Source: Bradyrhizobium sp. in8p8
Lineage (GTDB): Bacteria > Pseudomonadota > Alphaproteobacteria > Rhizobiales > Xanthobacteraceae
DNA length: 64,000 nt
Direction of reading: 5' to 3'
Assembly: GCF_000426845.1 (NCBI RefSeq)
Contig: NZ_AUGD01000002.1
Span: 62,001-126,000, forward strand
The position numbers and the translations under genes are program-made. Numbering within the stretch: position 1 is the stretch's first letter; each line of letters begins with the position of its first letter. The notes under the pieces were generated by a model. It was not told the origin of the DNA. It was given only the letters and a program-made list of their open reading frames with translations, and made no database searches. Below, one piece after another: positions 18,265 to 26,703 of the stretch.

Positions 18265-18424
18265 TCGATCTCCTCCCCGATCTGGCCAATCACCCGACGC
18301 GAATTTGTTCGTGCGCGGATGTCGAACTAGCGGCTATCCACCAGCGGCATAAAAAGTCGCTCAACGACTCATGGTGCGATTGAGCAAAAACGACTTTATT
18401 CATCGAACAGGCAATAGCGCGGCA

Positions 18425-19837
18425 CTACTTGGTGAGCGTATCCTTGTATATTTTTCCGTCTTTCATGATGATTTTGAGATTGTTGACGGGGTCGGCAAGA
18501 AGGCTGATATCGTTCAACGGATTTCCGTCGACGAGCAGCAAATCCGCTAATGCGCCTTGTTCCACAACGCCGAGTTTGCCGGGATAAGGATTCCGCTTGC
18601 CGGATAAGGCCAGCAGTTCGGCATTGGTCGATGTAGCCATGGTCAGCGCTTCGGCGGGCGTGTACCAGCGGGCGAGTGAGGCCAGGATGGCCCCCTGTTG
18701 TCGCGCTAGCGCTGCAGAGAACAGAACATCGGTTCCCCACGCCGTCTTGATCTTGTACTTCCTCGCCAATTCGTAGGATCTCGCTATCCCGGGCCAGACC
18801 TCATCGGCCTTGGCTCTTTGAACTGAGCCTACTGGAAAGCCCAACCTCAATTCTTCGGGCAGAGGCTGCATACTCAGCCAAACACCCCTGTCTGCAATCA
18901 GTTTTGCTGTCTGTTCGTCCATGAGGAAGGCGTGTTCGATACACTTTACTCCGGCTGCAAGTGCTCCTCGAATCGCCGCAGGCGTGAAGGCATGAGCCGT
19001 GACGTAGGTGCCCCAATTCTCAGCGGCTTCAACGGCAGCACGTATTTCGGGTTCGGTGAAAGTGGTCACGTCGATCGGACTGAAAGGCGACGACACTCCG
19101 CCGCCGGCCGTCAACTTGATTTGTGAAGCGCCTTGCATGAGCTGTTCGCGGGCACGGACGCGGACCTCGTCCGGGCTGTCCGCAACCATCGCGCCGCCGG
19201 TCTGCTCCATGCGGGTGAGCATACCGCCGATCGTTCGTGGTAAATCTATAAGCTGGCGAAAATCCCCATGGCCACTCGTCACAGTAATGACGGCGCCTGA
19301 GGGATAAATGCGTGGACCCTTGATGATACCTTCGTCAATGGCGCTCTTAAGACCAAATACCGGACCGCCCACATCTCGAACAGTAGTAAAACCGCGCATC
19401 AGGGTGTGCGTAGCCTCGTCGCCAGCAACAAGATTGAGGTAGCCGACATCGCCAAATGATTGCACCGGGGTAACTCGGATCAACATCGCATGCCAATGGT
19501 TATCGATGAGGCCGGGCATCAGTGTGCGTCCGCCGCCTTCGATATTGCGAATTTCCGCGAGGCTATCCACCGCTAGTGGGTGTAGGGAAATTGTTTCGAT
19601 CTTGTTACCACGGACCAAGACATTGGAGGGAGCAGACAGCGTGGTGCTCTTGCCGTCGAAGATGCGGACATTCTGAAATAGCGTAGTCCCCCCTTCTGCC
19701 GGAGGCGCCTGCTGCGCTAGACATACTCCACCAAACCAACTCGACAGCGCCACCGCGACGGCCAGTGAACGACATGTTGCGCTACCTCGCATTCGCCGCC
19801 CCATGCCCAGAGTAATCGAGAAAACTCCCAGCATCAC
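18425..19837 (-). CDS. Exported metal-dependent amidohydrolase
   Basis: A 470-residue amidohydrolase-superfamily protein of the imidazolonepropionase/prolidase-like branch. Ligand motifs are DNHWHAM (the HxH pair), QIKLTAGGG (Lys), TAHAF, CIEHAF and AWGTDV (final Asp). A signal peptide follows the double start (MRGSATCRSLAVAVALSSW to CLAQQ), so the enzyme works in the periplasm and may cleave small peptides or cyclic amides. The first start codon is GTG at 19837 after a GAGGGGG sequence; ATGs at 19834, 19804 and 19792 are alternatives, and the signal peptide is best centred on the last. Base composition is less GC-biased here than in neighbouring housekeeping genes. Confidence 0.85.
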   Translation of the reverse strand: MMLGVFSITLGMGRRMRGSATCRSLAVAVALSSWFGGVCLAQQAPPAEGGTTLFQNVRIFDGKSTTLSAPSNVLVRGNKIETISLHPLAVDSLAEIRNIEGGGRTLMPGLIDNHWHAMLIRVTPVQSFGDVGYLNLVAGDEATHTLMRGFTTVRDVGGPVFGLKSAIDEGIIKGPRIYPSGAVITVTSGHGDFRQLIDLPRTIGGMLTRMEQTGGAMVADSPDEVRVRAREQLMQGASQIKLTAGGGVSSPFSPIDVTTFTEPEIRAAVEAAENWGTYVTAHAFTPAAIRGALAAGVKCIEHAFLMDEQTAKLIADRGVWLSMQPLPEELRLGFPVGSVQRAKADEVWPGIARSYELARKYKIKTAWGTDVLFSAALARQQGAILASLARWYTPAEALTMATSTNAELLALSGKRNPYPGKLGVVEQGALADLLLVDGNPLNDISLLADPVNNLKIIMKDGKIYKDTLTK

Positions 19838-19891
19838 CCGCGCATTCCCCCTCTATGTTCTGTATCAGCGACAGGATATCTTTACGAATGA

Positions 19892-20095
19892 TCAGAGCGG
19901 ATCGCTCTGATTGCGCCGAACGATTTTCAGAGCCAGGGAGATTGCGCCAGCAACAAGAAAGGCAATGCCGATAGCGGTGAAGCCGGCCGACTCGCTGCTT
20001 AAGCCGACCGCTGTCAGCAGCAAACCAAAAAGCAGGAGGAGCATACCCGCGAGCTTCTTGACCAGAAGGATTGGTCTTTCAACTACGATCGCCAT
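19892..20095 (-). CDS. Small two-helix membrane protein
   Basis: A 67-residue protein with two hydrophobic segments (about residues 14-31 and 38-57) joined by a short polar turn, and a positively charged C-terminus (KIVRRNQSDPL). An AAGGGAG ribosome-binding sequence precedes the start, which supports real translation. No family is recognised; it could be a membrane-stress peptide or a small accessory subunit. It lies 54 bases upstream of the amidohydrolase start on the same strand and may share its transcript. Confidence 0.6.
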   Translation of the reverse strand: MAIVVERPILLVKKLAGMLLLLFGLLLTAVGLSSESAGFTAIGIAFLVAGAISLALKIVRRNQSDPL

Positions 20096-20265
20096 CAGCG
20101 TACTCCCTTCTTATTGATCAATTCTCGCTATGTCGCTCCACCGCCGGCCCCATGCGTAGGTCAGCCTGACCTGCGCCGTGGGATGTTAGGCCACGCCGAG
20201 GACAAATCCGAGCACCCACACTCGGCCGGGAATTCAGCAGGCATGACAAGGCGCCACAACGATGA

Positions 20266-20553
20266 CTAACGCCAATGCCTGTAACCGCAAATGCGACGCC
20301 CTCTGCGCCACCAGCACTCCCAGCGACGACGCCGACGCCGACGCCGGCGATGACGTTCCGGGAGGGGCCGCGGTGGCGGGCCTAAGCCAACTTGCGCCTT
20401 CTGTTTCAGATTGCTCGACTCGGCCGGAAGGTCTTTGGAAAGTGCAAGCGGTATGGCATTGGCCTCGCTGGGCCGCAGAGTAACGCCGCAACCCGCGGCG
20501 AAGGTGACACACAAAAGTCCACGAAGCGCGGCGCGACGATCGACGGTGCTCAT
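20266..20553 (-). CDS. Small exported protein with arginine-rich protamine-like tail
   Basis: A 95-residue protein. The N-terminus has a twin-arginine-like start (DRRAALRGLL) and a hydrophobic stretch ending near SEANA. The C-terminal 30 residues are dominated by arginine, with HRRRRRRRRRRWECWW followed by RRGRRICGYRHWR. Such proteins, often labelled 'protamine-like', recur in Bradyrhizobium genomes with no known role. The tail could bind nucleic acid or anionic polymers. The start at 20553 follows AGAGGATCG. The exact run of arginines comes from a GCC/GAC-type repeat on the plus strand, so length may vary between strains. Confidence 0.6.
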   Translation of the reverse strand: MSTVDRRAALRGLLCVTFAAGCGVTLRPSEANAIPLALSKDLPAESSNLKQKAQVGLGPPPRPLPERHRRRRRRRRRWECWWRRGRRICGYRHWR

Positions 20554-20728
20554 GGTTCGATCCTCTTGTTTCGTTGCTTCTTATTCTTCGAACTTAAGAC
20601 ATGTGGCACTCTTCTACGTAGCGAAAATCTACTGTAGCGTGTATCACATAAGAATGAAACGACAGGCGAGCTGACACAACCGGGCGGTTGACGAAGACAC
20701 GCCAATGCTTCGCGGCAGGAGCAGCCAG

Positions 20729-21748
20729 GTGAACTCTATCACTAAATCTGGATCCATGTTGCTCGGCTTGTTGAGAACAACAATCGGCGTTCTCATCCGG
20801 ATCGCGATAGTCACATGGGCCGCACTGGCCATCTATTACTCGAACTTGCCTTGGAGCTGGCTGCGCACGTTTTTAGCTCTGGCATTTGCGGCCTTCGGGA
20901 TTTGGGCGCTCTGGCGTTCGCGCCAGCGGCGCATGTCCATTCTCTTCCTCGTTTTGTTTCTTGGCGTCGTGGCATGGTGGATCGCGATTCCTCCATCGCA
21001 CAATCGCCACTGGCGGCCGGAAGTTGCGGTGATGCCGAGGGCGACGATTGATGGCGACCGCGTGCGCCTATCCGGTGTGCGTAACTTCAGCTACCGCAGT
21101 CGGAACGAGTTCACAGTAAGCTACGAGGAGCGTGAGGTGTCGTTGGCTCACTTGATAGCCCTGGATTTCTATGTTTCCTATTTTACTGAAGGTCCAGTTG
21201 GACACACGTTTGTGAGTTTCGTGTTCGACAATGCGCCACCGCTCGCCATCTCCATTGAAACACGTCCTGAGGTCGGCGAAGGCTTCGCGCCTGTCGCCTC
21301 CTTGTTCAAGCAATTCGAGCTGATCTACGTCGTAGGTGAAGAGCATGATATTGTAGGTGTGCGCACCAACTATCGCCACGAGCCGGTGTACCTTTATCGC
21401 CTCAATACATCTGTTGAGGACGCGCGCCGGCTACTGATGGTCTATTTGACGCGCATCAACGAATTGGCCGATCAGCCGGAGTTCTACCATCTGCTGACCA
21501 ACAGCTGCACGATCAATATCGTACGCTATGCAAATGCGGCGGGTAGGCGAGGACGCTTCGACATTCGACATCTGTTCAATGGACTCATCGACAGCTATCT
21601 CTACCACTCGGGCCGGATCGAGGCGACGCTGCCGTTTGATGAACTGAGGCGGCGGTCCTTGATCAACGCAGCAGCACATGCGGCCGATGGCACAGCGGAT
21701 TTCTCGCAACGGATCCGCTCATCTCTGCCGACCGTGATCGGACCTTAA
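20729..21748 (+). CDS. Membrane-anchored DUF4105 protein
   Basis: A 339-residue protein with three hydrophobic helices in the first 95 residues and an exported C-terminal domain of the DUF4105 (Lnb N-terminal) family. The domain shows WRPEVAVMPRA, RNFSYRS, the EHDIVGVRTNYR block and the LLTNSCTINIVRY motif, whose Cys is the likely catalytic residue of a papain-like fold. The start is GTG at 20729, chosen because AGGAG lies exactly 7 bases upstream; the ATGs at 20705 and 20756 have no such site. The DUF4105 family is linked to envelope or lipoprotein processing, but the substrate is unknown here. Confidence 0.82.
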   Translation: MNSITKSGSMLLGLLRTTIGVLIRIAIVTWAALAIYYSNLPWSWLRTFLALAFAAFGIWALWRSRQRRMSILFLVLFLGVVAWWIAIPPSHNRHWRPEVAVMPRATIDGDRVRLSGVRNFSYRSRNEFTVSYEEREVSLAHLIALDFYVSYFTEGPVGHTFVSFVFDNAPPLAISIETRPEVGEGFAPVASLFKQFELIYVVGEEHDIVGVRTNYRHEPVYLYRLNTSVEDARRLLMVYLTRINELADQPEFYHLLTNSCTINIVRYANAAGRRGRFDIRHLFNGLIDSYLYHSGRIEATLPFDELRRRSLINAAAHAADGTADFSQRIRSSLPTVIGP

Positions 21749-21827
21749 CTAGCCTTCTGGGGCGCTGATAATTCGCACCGCGTCTTGAGCGGCTGCACCC
21801 GTCTCACGACTGGTAGCTTCAAGCGTC

Positions 21828-22436
21828 TCAGCTCTTCGTATCAGCGCCCTTCAGCGCCTCCCAGGCGGCCTTGTTCGCCTGATCGAACGCCTTCCGGGAT
21901 TCGGCGAGCGCGGCGCTCATCACCGACCAGGACTCGCTGCCTGCCTGCTTCAGCTTCTGAAGGCGCGCTTCGGCTTCGGAGGCATCGGATTTCATCTGCT
22001 TGAGCGCCGCGTCGATGTCCCCGGTGCGGGCTGCGGCCACCTTGCCCGCGGCCTCGCCGATTTTGTCTGCGGCCTCCCGCCAGGCCCTGGCCTGTGCAGC
22101 GGCAATATCCTTGAACGTCGCTTGCTGCTGCTCGAGCTGTTTGCCCGCGCCTTCGAAGTAGGCCTTCACCTGCGCTTCGAATCCATTCCACTGCCTTTCC
22201 AGGTCGGCTTTGGCCTCCACCCAGGCCGCTTCGCCGGCCTGCGCCTTGGCCTTGAGCATCTCCTGAAACTCGTCGCGGCGCTTCGTCAGATCGGACAGGA
22301 ACTGATCGGTCTTCGCCTTGGACTCAACCTTGGCCTGGCCGGCCTTGACCTCGAACGAGGCCAACGCGGCATCCATTTCGTCGATCCGCTCCTTGGCCCA
22401 ATTCAGATAGTGATGCATGCTGCTCTGCTGTGGCAT
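21828..22436 (-). CDS. Coiled-coil protein of unknown function
   Basis: A 202-residue soluble protein, almost entirely predicted alpha-helix with heptad-like spacing of Ala, Leu and charged residues. It is rich in Ala, Lys, Glu and Gln and has no cysteine. Regular Trp residues (NWAKE, AAWVEAK, RQWNGF, RAWREA, ESWSVM, AAWEAL) recur every 25-35 residues, which suggests repeated helical bundles like phasin- or apolipoprotein-type proteins. The start is set by GGAGG upstream. Phasin-like binding to storage granules or membranes is possible but not shown. Confidence 0.72.
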   Translation of the reverse strand: MPQQSSMHHYLNWAKERIDEMDAALASFEVKAGQAKVESKAKTDQFLSDLTKRRDEFQEMLKAKAQAGEAAWVEAKADLERQWNGFEAQVKAYFEGAGKQLEQQQATFKDIAAAQARAWREAADKIGEAAGKVAAARTGDIDAALKQMKSDASEAEARLQKLKQAGSESWSVMSAALAESRKAFDQANKAAWEALKGADTKS

Positions 22437-22618
22437 GGCCGCCTCCGTTGACTTGCCACGTCAGAATTCCAGAACTCCGGCTTGCTTGTATTGACCTGCC
22501 TCAACGACCTGCTGGTCCGAAGCGTGCCGGGCCTGACCACCAGGACGTACGAAGCTGCACAGGAACGCGATCCAATCTGAGAGATTAGCCTGACAAGAAG
22601 CGTCACGGCGGGCAACGC

Positions 22619-22723
22619 ATGTTCTTCTTTTTCTCGAACCGGCTGGGATGTCTCGGTTCGCTGCTGATCTCCGGCTTCATCACGGTGGCGCTGCTGCTCC
22701 TGTTCGGAATAATTCGGTTCTGA
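22619..22723 (+). CDS. Micropeptide, 34 residues, single membrane helix
   Basis: A short frame beginning MFFFFSNRLGCLGSLLISG and ending in a hydrophobic helix with IIRF. This opening (MFFFFSNRLGCLGSLL) is a pattern I recognise from tiny conserved proteins in actinobacteria and some proteobacteria, so I think it is real despite the length. It would span the membrane once. The ribosome-binding site is weak (GGCGGG). It lies between the coiled-coil gene and the EcfG-controlled gene downstream. Function is unknown. Confidence 0.65.
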   Translation: MFFFFSNRLGCLGSLLISGFITVALLLLFGIIRF

Positions 22724-22786
22724 TCATCGCCGCTCACTGCCAATCCGTCATCTTCGACTTCGAGATATGCTGCGCGCGCGGCTTCA

Positions 22787-22811
22787 GGAACTCGGCCCCG
22801 GCTCGCCCGTT
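22787..22811 (+). promoter_or_regulatory. EcfG-type general stress promoter
   Basis: GGAAC at 22787-22791 and CGTT at 22808-22811 are separated by 16 bases, a perfect match to the EcfG consensus. It is 29 bases upstream of the TTG start of the next small gene and in the same orientation. Confidence 0.6.
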
Positions 22812-22840
22812 GTTCGCACTCGATCACACGGAGAGCCTCC

Positions 22841-23137
22841 TTGGAAACGACCATCATCGGAGAATTCGACACGCGCCGCGGCGCCGAGCTCGCGGTCGAG
22901 CACGTCGTGCAGGAATGCGGCGTGCCGCGAGGCGACGTCTTCGTCCAGCCCGCCGGCGATGCGAACACGGTGGGAACACGCCCGGCGGGCCCTGACGTCA
23001 AGGCTGCGCCCGCACCGGAGGGGCGACAAAAGCTCGAAGGTGTGATTGAAGTCTCCGTCGATTTCCACGGCGACGCCCCGGAGAAAATCGCCGATGCCTT
23101 GAGGAGCGCGGGCGCAAAGACTGTCCGCACCAAATGA
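22841..23137 (+). CDS. Small stress-type protein, unknown function
   Basis: A 98-residue soluble protein starting METTIIGEFDTRRGAELAVEHV. The alternation of strands and helices (an EFDTRRGAELAVEHVV unit and a GVIEVSVDFHG unit near the C-terminus) suggests a ferredoxin-like fold of the kind seen in small general-stress proteins. It starts with TTG at 22841, supported by GGAGAG just upstream and by the EcfG-type promoter 29 bases before it. The gene lies 63 bases ahead of the phospholipase D fusion gene and may be co-transcribed with it. Confidence 0.65.
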   Translation: METTIIGEFDTRRGAELAVEHVVQECGVPRGDVFVQPAGDANTVGTRPAGPDVKAAPAPEGRQKLEGVIEVSVDFHGDAPEKIADALRSAGAKTVRTK

Positions 23138-23200
23138 GGGCAGTGTGCGATGTGCGCCGGACCTGCGGCATCGCGCCGGTTGAACCCCGGCCCCTGAGGC

Positions 23201-25357
23201 GTGGAACCCGTTGCTTGTTCGAGGCGTTTAGACGCGAATCCCAGTTGCGAGGTCCACCTGCTTCAGACTGCATCGACACTGATCCCCGGCGACACCGTCT
23301 GGCGGCGGTGCGAAGCCGCTCGGGTAGCGGTTCTGAACGATGCGGCCGCATATTTCGCGGCCCTGCGGGAGACGCTGCTGGAGGCGCAGGACGTCGTCTA
23401 CATCATCGGGTGGGATATCCATAGCAAGACCCCGCTGGTCGGCGCGTCTGGGCGGGCGGATGACGGATTGCCGGAGCAGCTTGGTCCATTCCTGCGAGCG
23501 CTCGTTCGGCGACGTCCCGCCTTGCGCATCAACATTCTGGTCTGGGATTTCGTCTCGTTCTACGCCTCCGAGAGGGAATGGAATTCGGCGGCGAAGTTCA
23601 CCGCGGACACGGACGACCGCGTGCGGTTTCACCTCGACGCGACGCTTCCGTTTGGTTCGGCGCAACACCAGAAGATCGTCTGCGTTGATGGCTCACTGGC
23701 ATTCGTCGGCGGGCTCGATCTGACGGTCAGGCGCTGGGACACGAGTGACCACCGCGCCGACAATGCAATGCGCTGCGATCCCCAGCGGAAGCGATACCCG
23801 CCGTTTCACGACGTTCAGTGCCTGGTCGACGGGGATGTTGCGGAGCGGCTGTTCGAACTCGCCGAGGAACGCTGGCGGGCGGCGGGCCAACAGGCTGATG
23901 AACGGCGCGTCCTGAAGAGCGCTCGCTGGCCGACGAATGTACCGGTCGAAACCGAGCACTTGCCTGTGGGTATTGCCAGGACCGATGTGGTCTCTCCTGC
24001 GGGCTCGACGATCAGGGAGGTCGAACGCTCGTTCATTGCAGGCATCCGGTCGGCGACGAACTTCGTGTACATCGAGAATCAATTCACGAGCGCGACCAGG
24101 ATGGCGCGCGAACTGGCAGAGCAGATGCGTCGCGTGCCGTCGCTTCGCGCTCTGATCGTTGCGCCCAAACTGCATTCCTCGTGGCTGGAATCCCAGGCCA
24201 TGCAGAACGGCCGGGGCGCCTTCATGGACTGCTTCGGGGAGACTGGCGTCGCCGATCGCATCCGTTTCGTCTACCCGGTCTCGCGCAGCGGAAACAAGGA
24301 AGCCGCGGTGATGGTCCACAGCAAGCTCATGGTCGTCGACGACCGGATCCTGAGGATCGGCTCGGCCAACCTGAACAATCGGTCGATGGGCGCCGACAGC
24401 GAATGCGACCTGATCTTTGAAGCTGCAACGGAGGAGCATCGGGATGTCATCACCTCGGTGCGCCGTCGCCTGATCGGCCATTTCTGCGGTCTCGACGAAC
24501 ACGCCATCACGCAGAACGAGCATCGCCTGTTCGCCCTGCTGGACGAGGTGTCGAAAGCTCGTGGCCCCCAGACGTTGCGGAAAGTCGAGTCTTCGGTTCT
24601 AACCAGTACGCTGGCCACCCTGGTTCAGCCGGTGGCGGACCCTGAGCTGCCTCTTCATCTGGAGCGCGCGGCCTCTCGCATGTGGAGCACGAAAACGTTA
24701 ATCGGGATCGCCTCAATCGCCGTGGCGCTTTTCGGGCTGGCGATGGCCTGGTCGTACACCTCCTTGAGCGATTTCGCCGATGCAGGTCATCTTTCGACGC
24801 TTCTGTCTGCCTATTCGCAGTCCATCTGGGGGCCGCCATTGGCAGTCGCGGCCTTTGTCGTTGGCGGGCTCGTCGTCTTTCCAGTTCTCGTGCTGATTGC
24901 AGCAACTGCCGCTGCCCTTGGCCCATGGCTGGGTTTCGTCACGGCGATGGCGGGCGTCCTGGTCAGTGCTTTGATCCTTTTTGCGATCGGCCGCGTCCTC
25001 GGCCGAGAACGCCTTCAGCGTCTGTTGGGCCGACGTGCCGCGCGCATCCAGGAGCGTGTCGTTGGGAAGGGGGTCGTGGCGGTTGTCGTCATCCGGATGC
25101 TCCCCGTAGCGCCGTTCTCAGTAGTGAACGTCGTGGCCGGTGCGAGCACACTGCCTCTTCGTGACTTTATCCTCGGAACTCTGTTGGGCAGCACGCCCGG
25201 TATCCTCGCCATGGCGGTTCTGGGCTCGCAGATCGCAGAACTCGCCAGAAATGCGTCCTGGAGCAACATGTTGCTGCTGGCACTGGCATTCCTCGGCTGG
25301 CTCGCACTCTGCGCCGGCGCGCAGTTCGTTACGACGTGGCTCGCCGGGAGGCGTTGA
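23201..25357 (+). CDS. Phospholipase D-like protein fused to a DedA/VTT membrane domain
   Basis: A 718-residue two-part protein. Residues 1 to about 500 form a phospholipase D-type catalytic unit with two HKD motifs: HQKIVCVDG at His156 and HSKLMVVDD at His373, each followed by the family's G-(S/G) block. Residues about 505-715 contain hydrophobic segments and the SNARE-associated (DedA/VTT) domain, with the RMLPVAPFSVVN motif typical of that family. It probably acts on lipids at the cytoplasmic membrane; transferase and hydrolase activities are both possible. The GTG start is uncertain because a promoter-like site overlaps it and few other starts exist. It overlaps the next gene by one base (TGATG). 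Confidence 0.9.
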   Translation: MEPVACSRRLDANPSCEVHLLQTASTLIPGDTVWRRCEAARVAVLNDAAAYFAALRETLLEAQDVVYIIGWDIHSKTPLVGASGRADDGLPEQLGPFLRALVRRRPALRINILVWDFVSFYASEREWNSAAKFTADTDDRVRFHLDATLPFGSAQHQKIVCVDGSLAFVGGLDLTVRRWDTSDHRADNAMRCDPQRKRYPPFHDVQCLVDGDVAERLFELAEERWRAAGQQADERRVLKSARWPTNVPVETEHLPVGIARTDVVSPAGSTIREVERSFIAGIRSATNFVYIENQFTSATRMARELAEQMRRVPSLRALIVAPKLHSSWLESQAMQNGRGAFMDCFGETGVADRIRFVYPVSRSGNKEAAVMVHSKLMVVDDRILRIGSANLNNRSMGADSECDLIFEAATEEHRDVITSVRRRLIGHFCGLDEHAITQNEHRLFALLDEVSKARGPQTLRKVESSVLTSTLATLVQPVADPELPLHLERAASRMWSTKTLIGIASIAVALFGLAMAWSYTSLSDFADAGHLSTLLSAYSQSIWGPPLAVAAFVVGGLVVFPVLVLIAATAAALGPWLGFVTAMAGVLVSALILFAIGRVLGRERLQRLLGRRAARIQERVVGKGVVAVVVIRMLPVAPFSVVNVVAGASTLPLRDFILGTLLGSTPGILAMAVLGSQIAELARNASWSNMLLLALAFLGWLALCAGAQFVTTWLAGRR
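23203..23228 (+). promoter_or_regulatory. Possible EcfG-type site at the PLD start
   Basis: GGAAC (23203-23207), 17 bases and CGTT (23225-23228) fit the EcfG consensus, but the site covers the assumed GTG start of the phospholipase D/DedA gene. It would imply a later start or a chance match. Confidence 0.3.
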
Positions 25358-26076
25358 TGGCGCCCGTGCGATTCATGACGTGGAATGTGCACGGTACGTT
25401 CAATCTCAATCCAAGGTTCGATCTGGAGGGTGTTTGTTCCATCATTCGCAAGTGGTCGCCGGATGTCGTCGCACTCCAGGAGGTGGATTCGCGATCCCGG
25501 TCGGACGATCCATTTGCGAAGCTGGCGAGTGTCGTCGGCGATCACCGTGTTCACGCCAAGTCGATCGTCACGAAGGATGGCGACTACGGTCAGATGCTGC
25601 TGAGTCGCTTTTCGTTCTCCAGCGTGCCCGAGATCGTCGACGTGTCGTATCAGGAGCGGGAACCACGCCGGGCCATTGCGACGGATTTGCTGACGCCTGC
25701 CGGCGATGTGCGCGTGGTGGCCACGCATCTCGGCTTGAGCATTCATGAGCGCTATGCCCAGGCACGGGCCCTTGTGAGCCTGGTGAAACCGGTGAGAACC
25801 GTCGTCCTCGGCGATTTCAACGACTGGTTCTGGGTCCGGTCCGTGCGGCGCGTTCTCGCACAGGCCTGTCCCAATCGTACGCAGCTGCGGACTTTCCCGT
25901 CACGCCTGCCTCTGATGCGGCTTGACCGGATCTATGCCACGCCCGACAGCCGCATCGGGAAAGTCTGGACCGACGGAGAGGCGAGGGCCTATTCGGACCA
26001 TCTGCCGGTCATTGCGGAGATCGAGATTCCGCAAACGGAAGGTGCCGGTCATCCGGATCGGTCGGGCCCGGGATGA
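25357..26076 (+). CDS. Endonuclease/exonuclease/phosphatase-family protein
   Basis: A 239-residue protein of the EEP superfamily (DNase I-like fold). Active-site motifs are TWNVHGTF near the start (Asn), LQEVDSRS (metal-binding Glu), ATHLG, VVLGDFNDWF and the final SDHLPV with the catalytic His. It has no signal peptide. The start overlaps the stop of the phospholipase D/DedA gene, so the two form one translational unit. In other bacteria such pairs of PLD and EEP genes occur together, and joint lipid or phosphodiester breakdown is the natural reading, although the substrate is unknown. Confidence 0.88.
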   Translation: MAPVRFMTWNVHGTFNLNPRFDLEGVCSIIRKWSPDVVALQEVDSRSRSDDPFAKLASVVGDHRVHAKSIVTKDGDYGQMLLSRFSFSSVPEIVDVSYQEREPRRAIATDLLTPAGDVRVVATHLGLSIHERYAQARALVSLVKPVRTVVLGDFNDWFWVRSVRRVLAQACPNRTQLRTFPSRLPLMRLDRIYATPDSRIGKVWTDGEARAYSDHLPVIAEIEIPQTEGAGHPDRSGPG

Positions 26077-26162
26077 TTTTCCGGTGTCAGAACCCGGCTG
26101 TTTTGCCCGACACGTCAACTACCGCTGCGCCTATTTGAAACGCTTGCATCCTGAGCGACTTG

Positions 26163-26184
26163 GCTACTGTGCATGGGGTTGTTT
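26163..26184 (+). repeat. Short dispersed repeat, copy A
   Basis: A 22-bp sequence containing GCTACTGTGCATGGGGTTGT and ending in TT. It is present again, exact and inverted, at 44303-44324. I recall this as a recurrent intergenic sequence in Bradyrhizobium genomes. Here it lies upstream of a small basic protein gene. Confidence 0.6.
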
Positions 26185-26253
26185 CGCGGTTTCAATGTCC
26201 GCGTCCATGCCTCCGCCTGGCCATGCGGAACTTTTGTCTCGCTGCCGGGTTGT

Positions 26254-26451
26254 ATGGCCATGACTGAAGACCTTTCCTTCCGACGCAAACCCCTGACCCC
26301 CGAACAGCGCCAGGCCCGCGACGCGGCACGCCGGATCGAGGCCGAGAAGGCCATGCGCGACCATGAAGCGGCGCAAAAGGCGTTTTACGCCAACAAGGAA
26401 CGGCTGAGGGCCGAGCGGCTTGCGCGCGAAGCTGCCGCCTCAAAATCCTGA
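26254..26451 (+). CDS. Small basic helical protein, unknown function
   Basis: A 65-residue protein dominated by one charged helix (PEQRQARDAARRIEAEKAMR and ERLRAERLAREA). It is of a length and sequence style seen as short conserved proteins in Bradyrhizobium. The frame continues upstream to 26173 through the dispersed repeat, so translation is more likely to begin at 26254 or the ATG at 26260. No function is known. Confidence 0.6.
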   Translation: MAMTEDLSFRRKPLTPEQRQARDAARRIEAEKAMRDHEAAQKAFYANKERLRAERLAREAAASKS

Positions 26452-26478
26452 ATTCGCGTCCGGCGGTCCAGACCTGCG

Positions 26479-26703
26479 CTAGTGCCGCCAGGACTTCGTC
26501 TTTGCGCCCAAGGCGAGCTTGAGCGCCTGGACGGCCTCTGCGAATGGCCCGCGAGGCATTTGTGCCTCGATGGTCTCGGCGGCGATGCGACAATCGTCCG
26601 CGACCTTGAGCAGCCCGCTTCGCGTGAGATCCATGGTGGAGAGGGCGGCCTGCTCCAGGCAGACCCGTTCAAGCCGTCGAAACTCCCGCAGCTCTCTGTT
26701 CAT
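26479..26703 (-). CDS. Small protein, unknown function
   Basis: A 74-residue helical protein starting MNRELREFRRLERVCLEQAA and carrying a KVADDCRIAAETIE segment. The start is supported by a CGAGAG sequence upstream. It converges with the preceding small gene. There is no recognisable domain, and the call rests on reading-frame length, the ribosome-binding sequence and codon use like the neighbours. Confidence 0.55.
   Translation of the reverse strand: MNRELREFRRLERVCLEQAALSTMDLTRSGLLKVADDCRIAAETIEAQMPRGPFAEAVQALKLALGAKTKSWRH

Noticed and set aside
22603..23133. Minus-strand frame of 176 codons opposite the micropeptide and stress-protein genes
   Set aside because: Shadow; the plus strand has an EcfG promoter, a ribosome-binding sequence and a folded-protein pattern.
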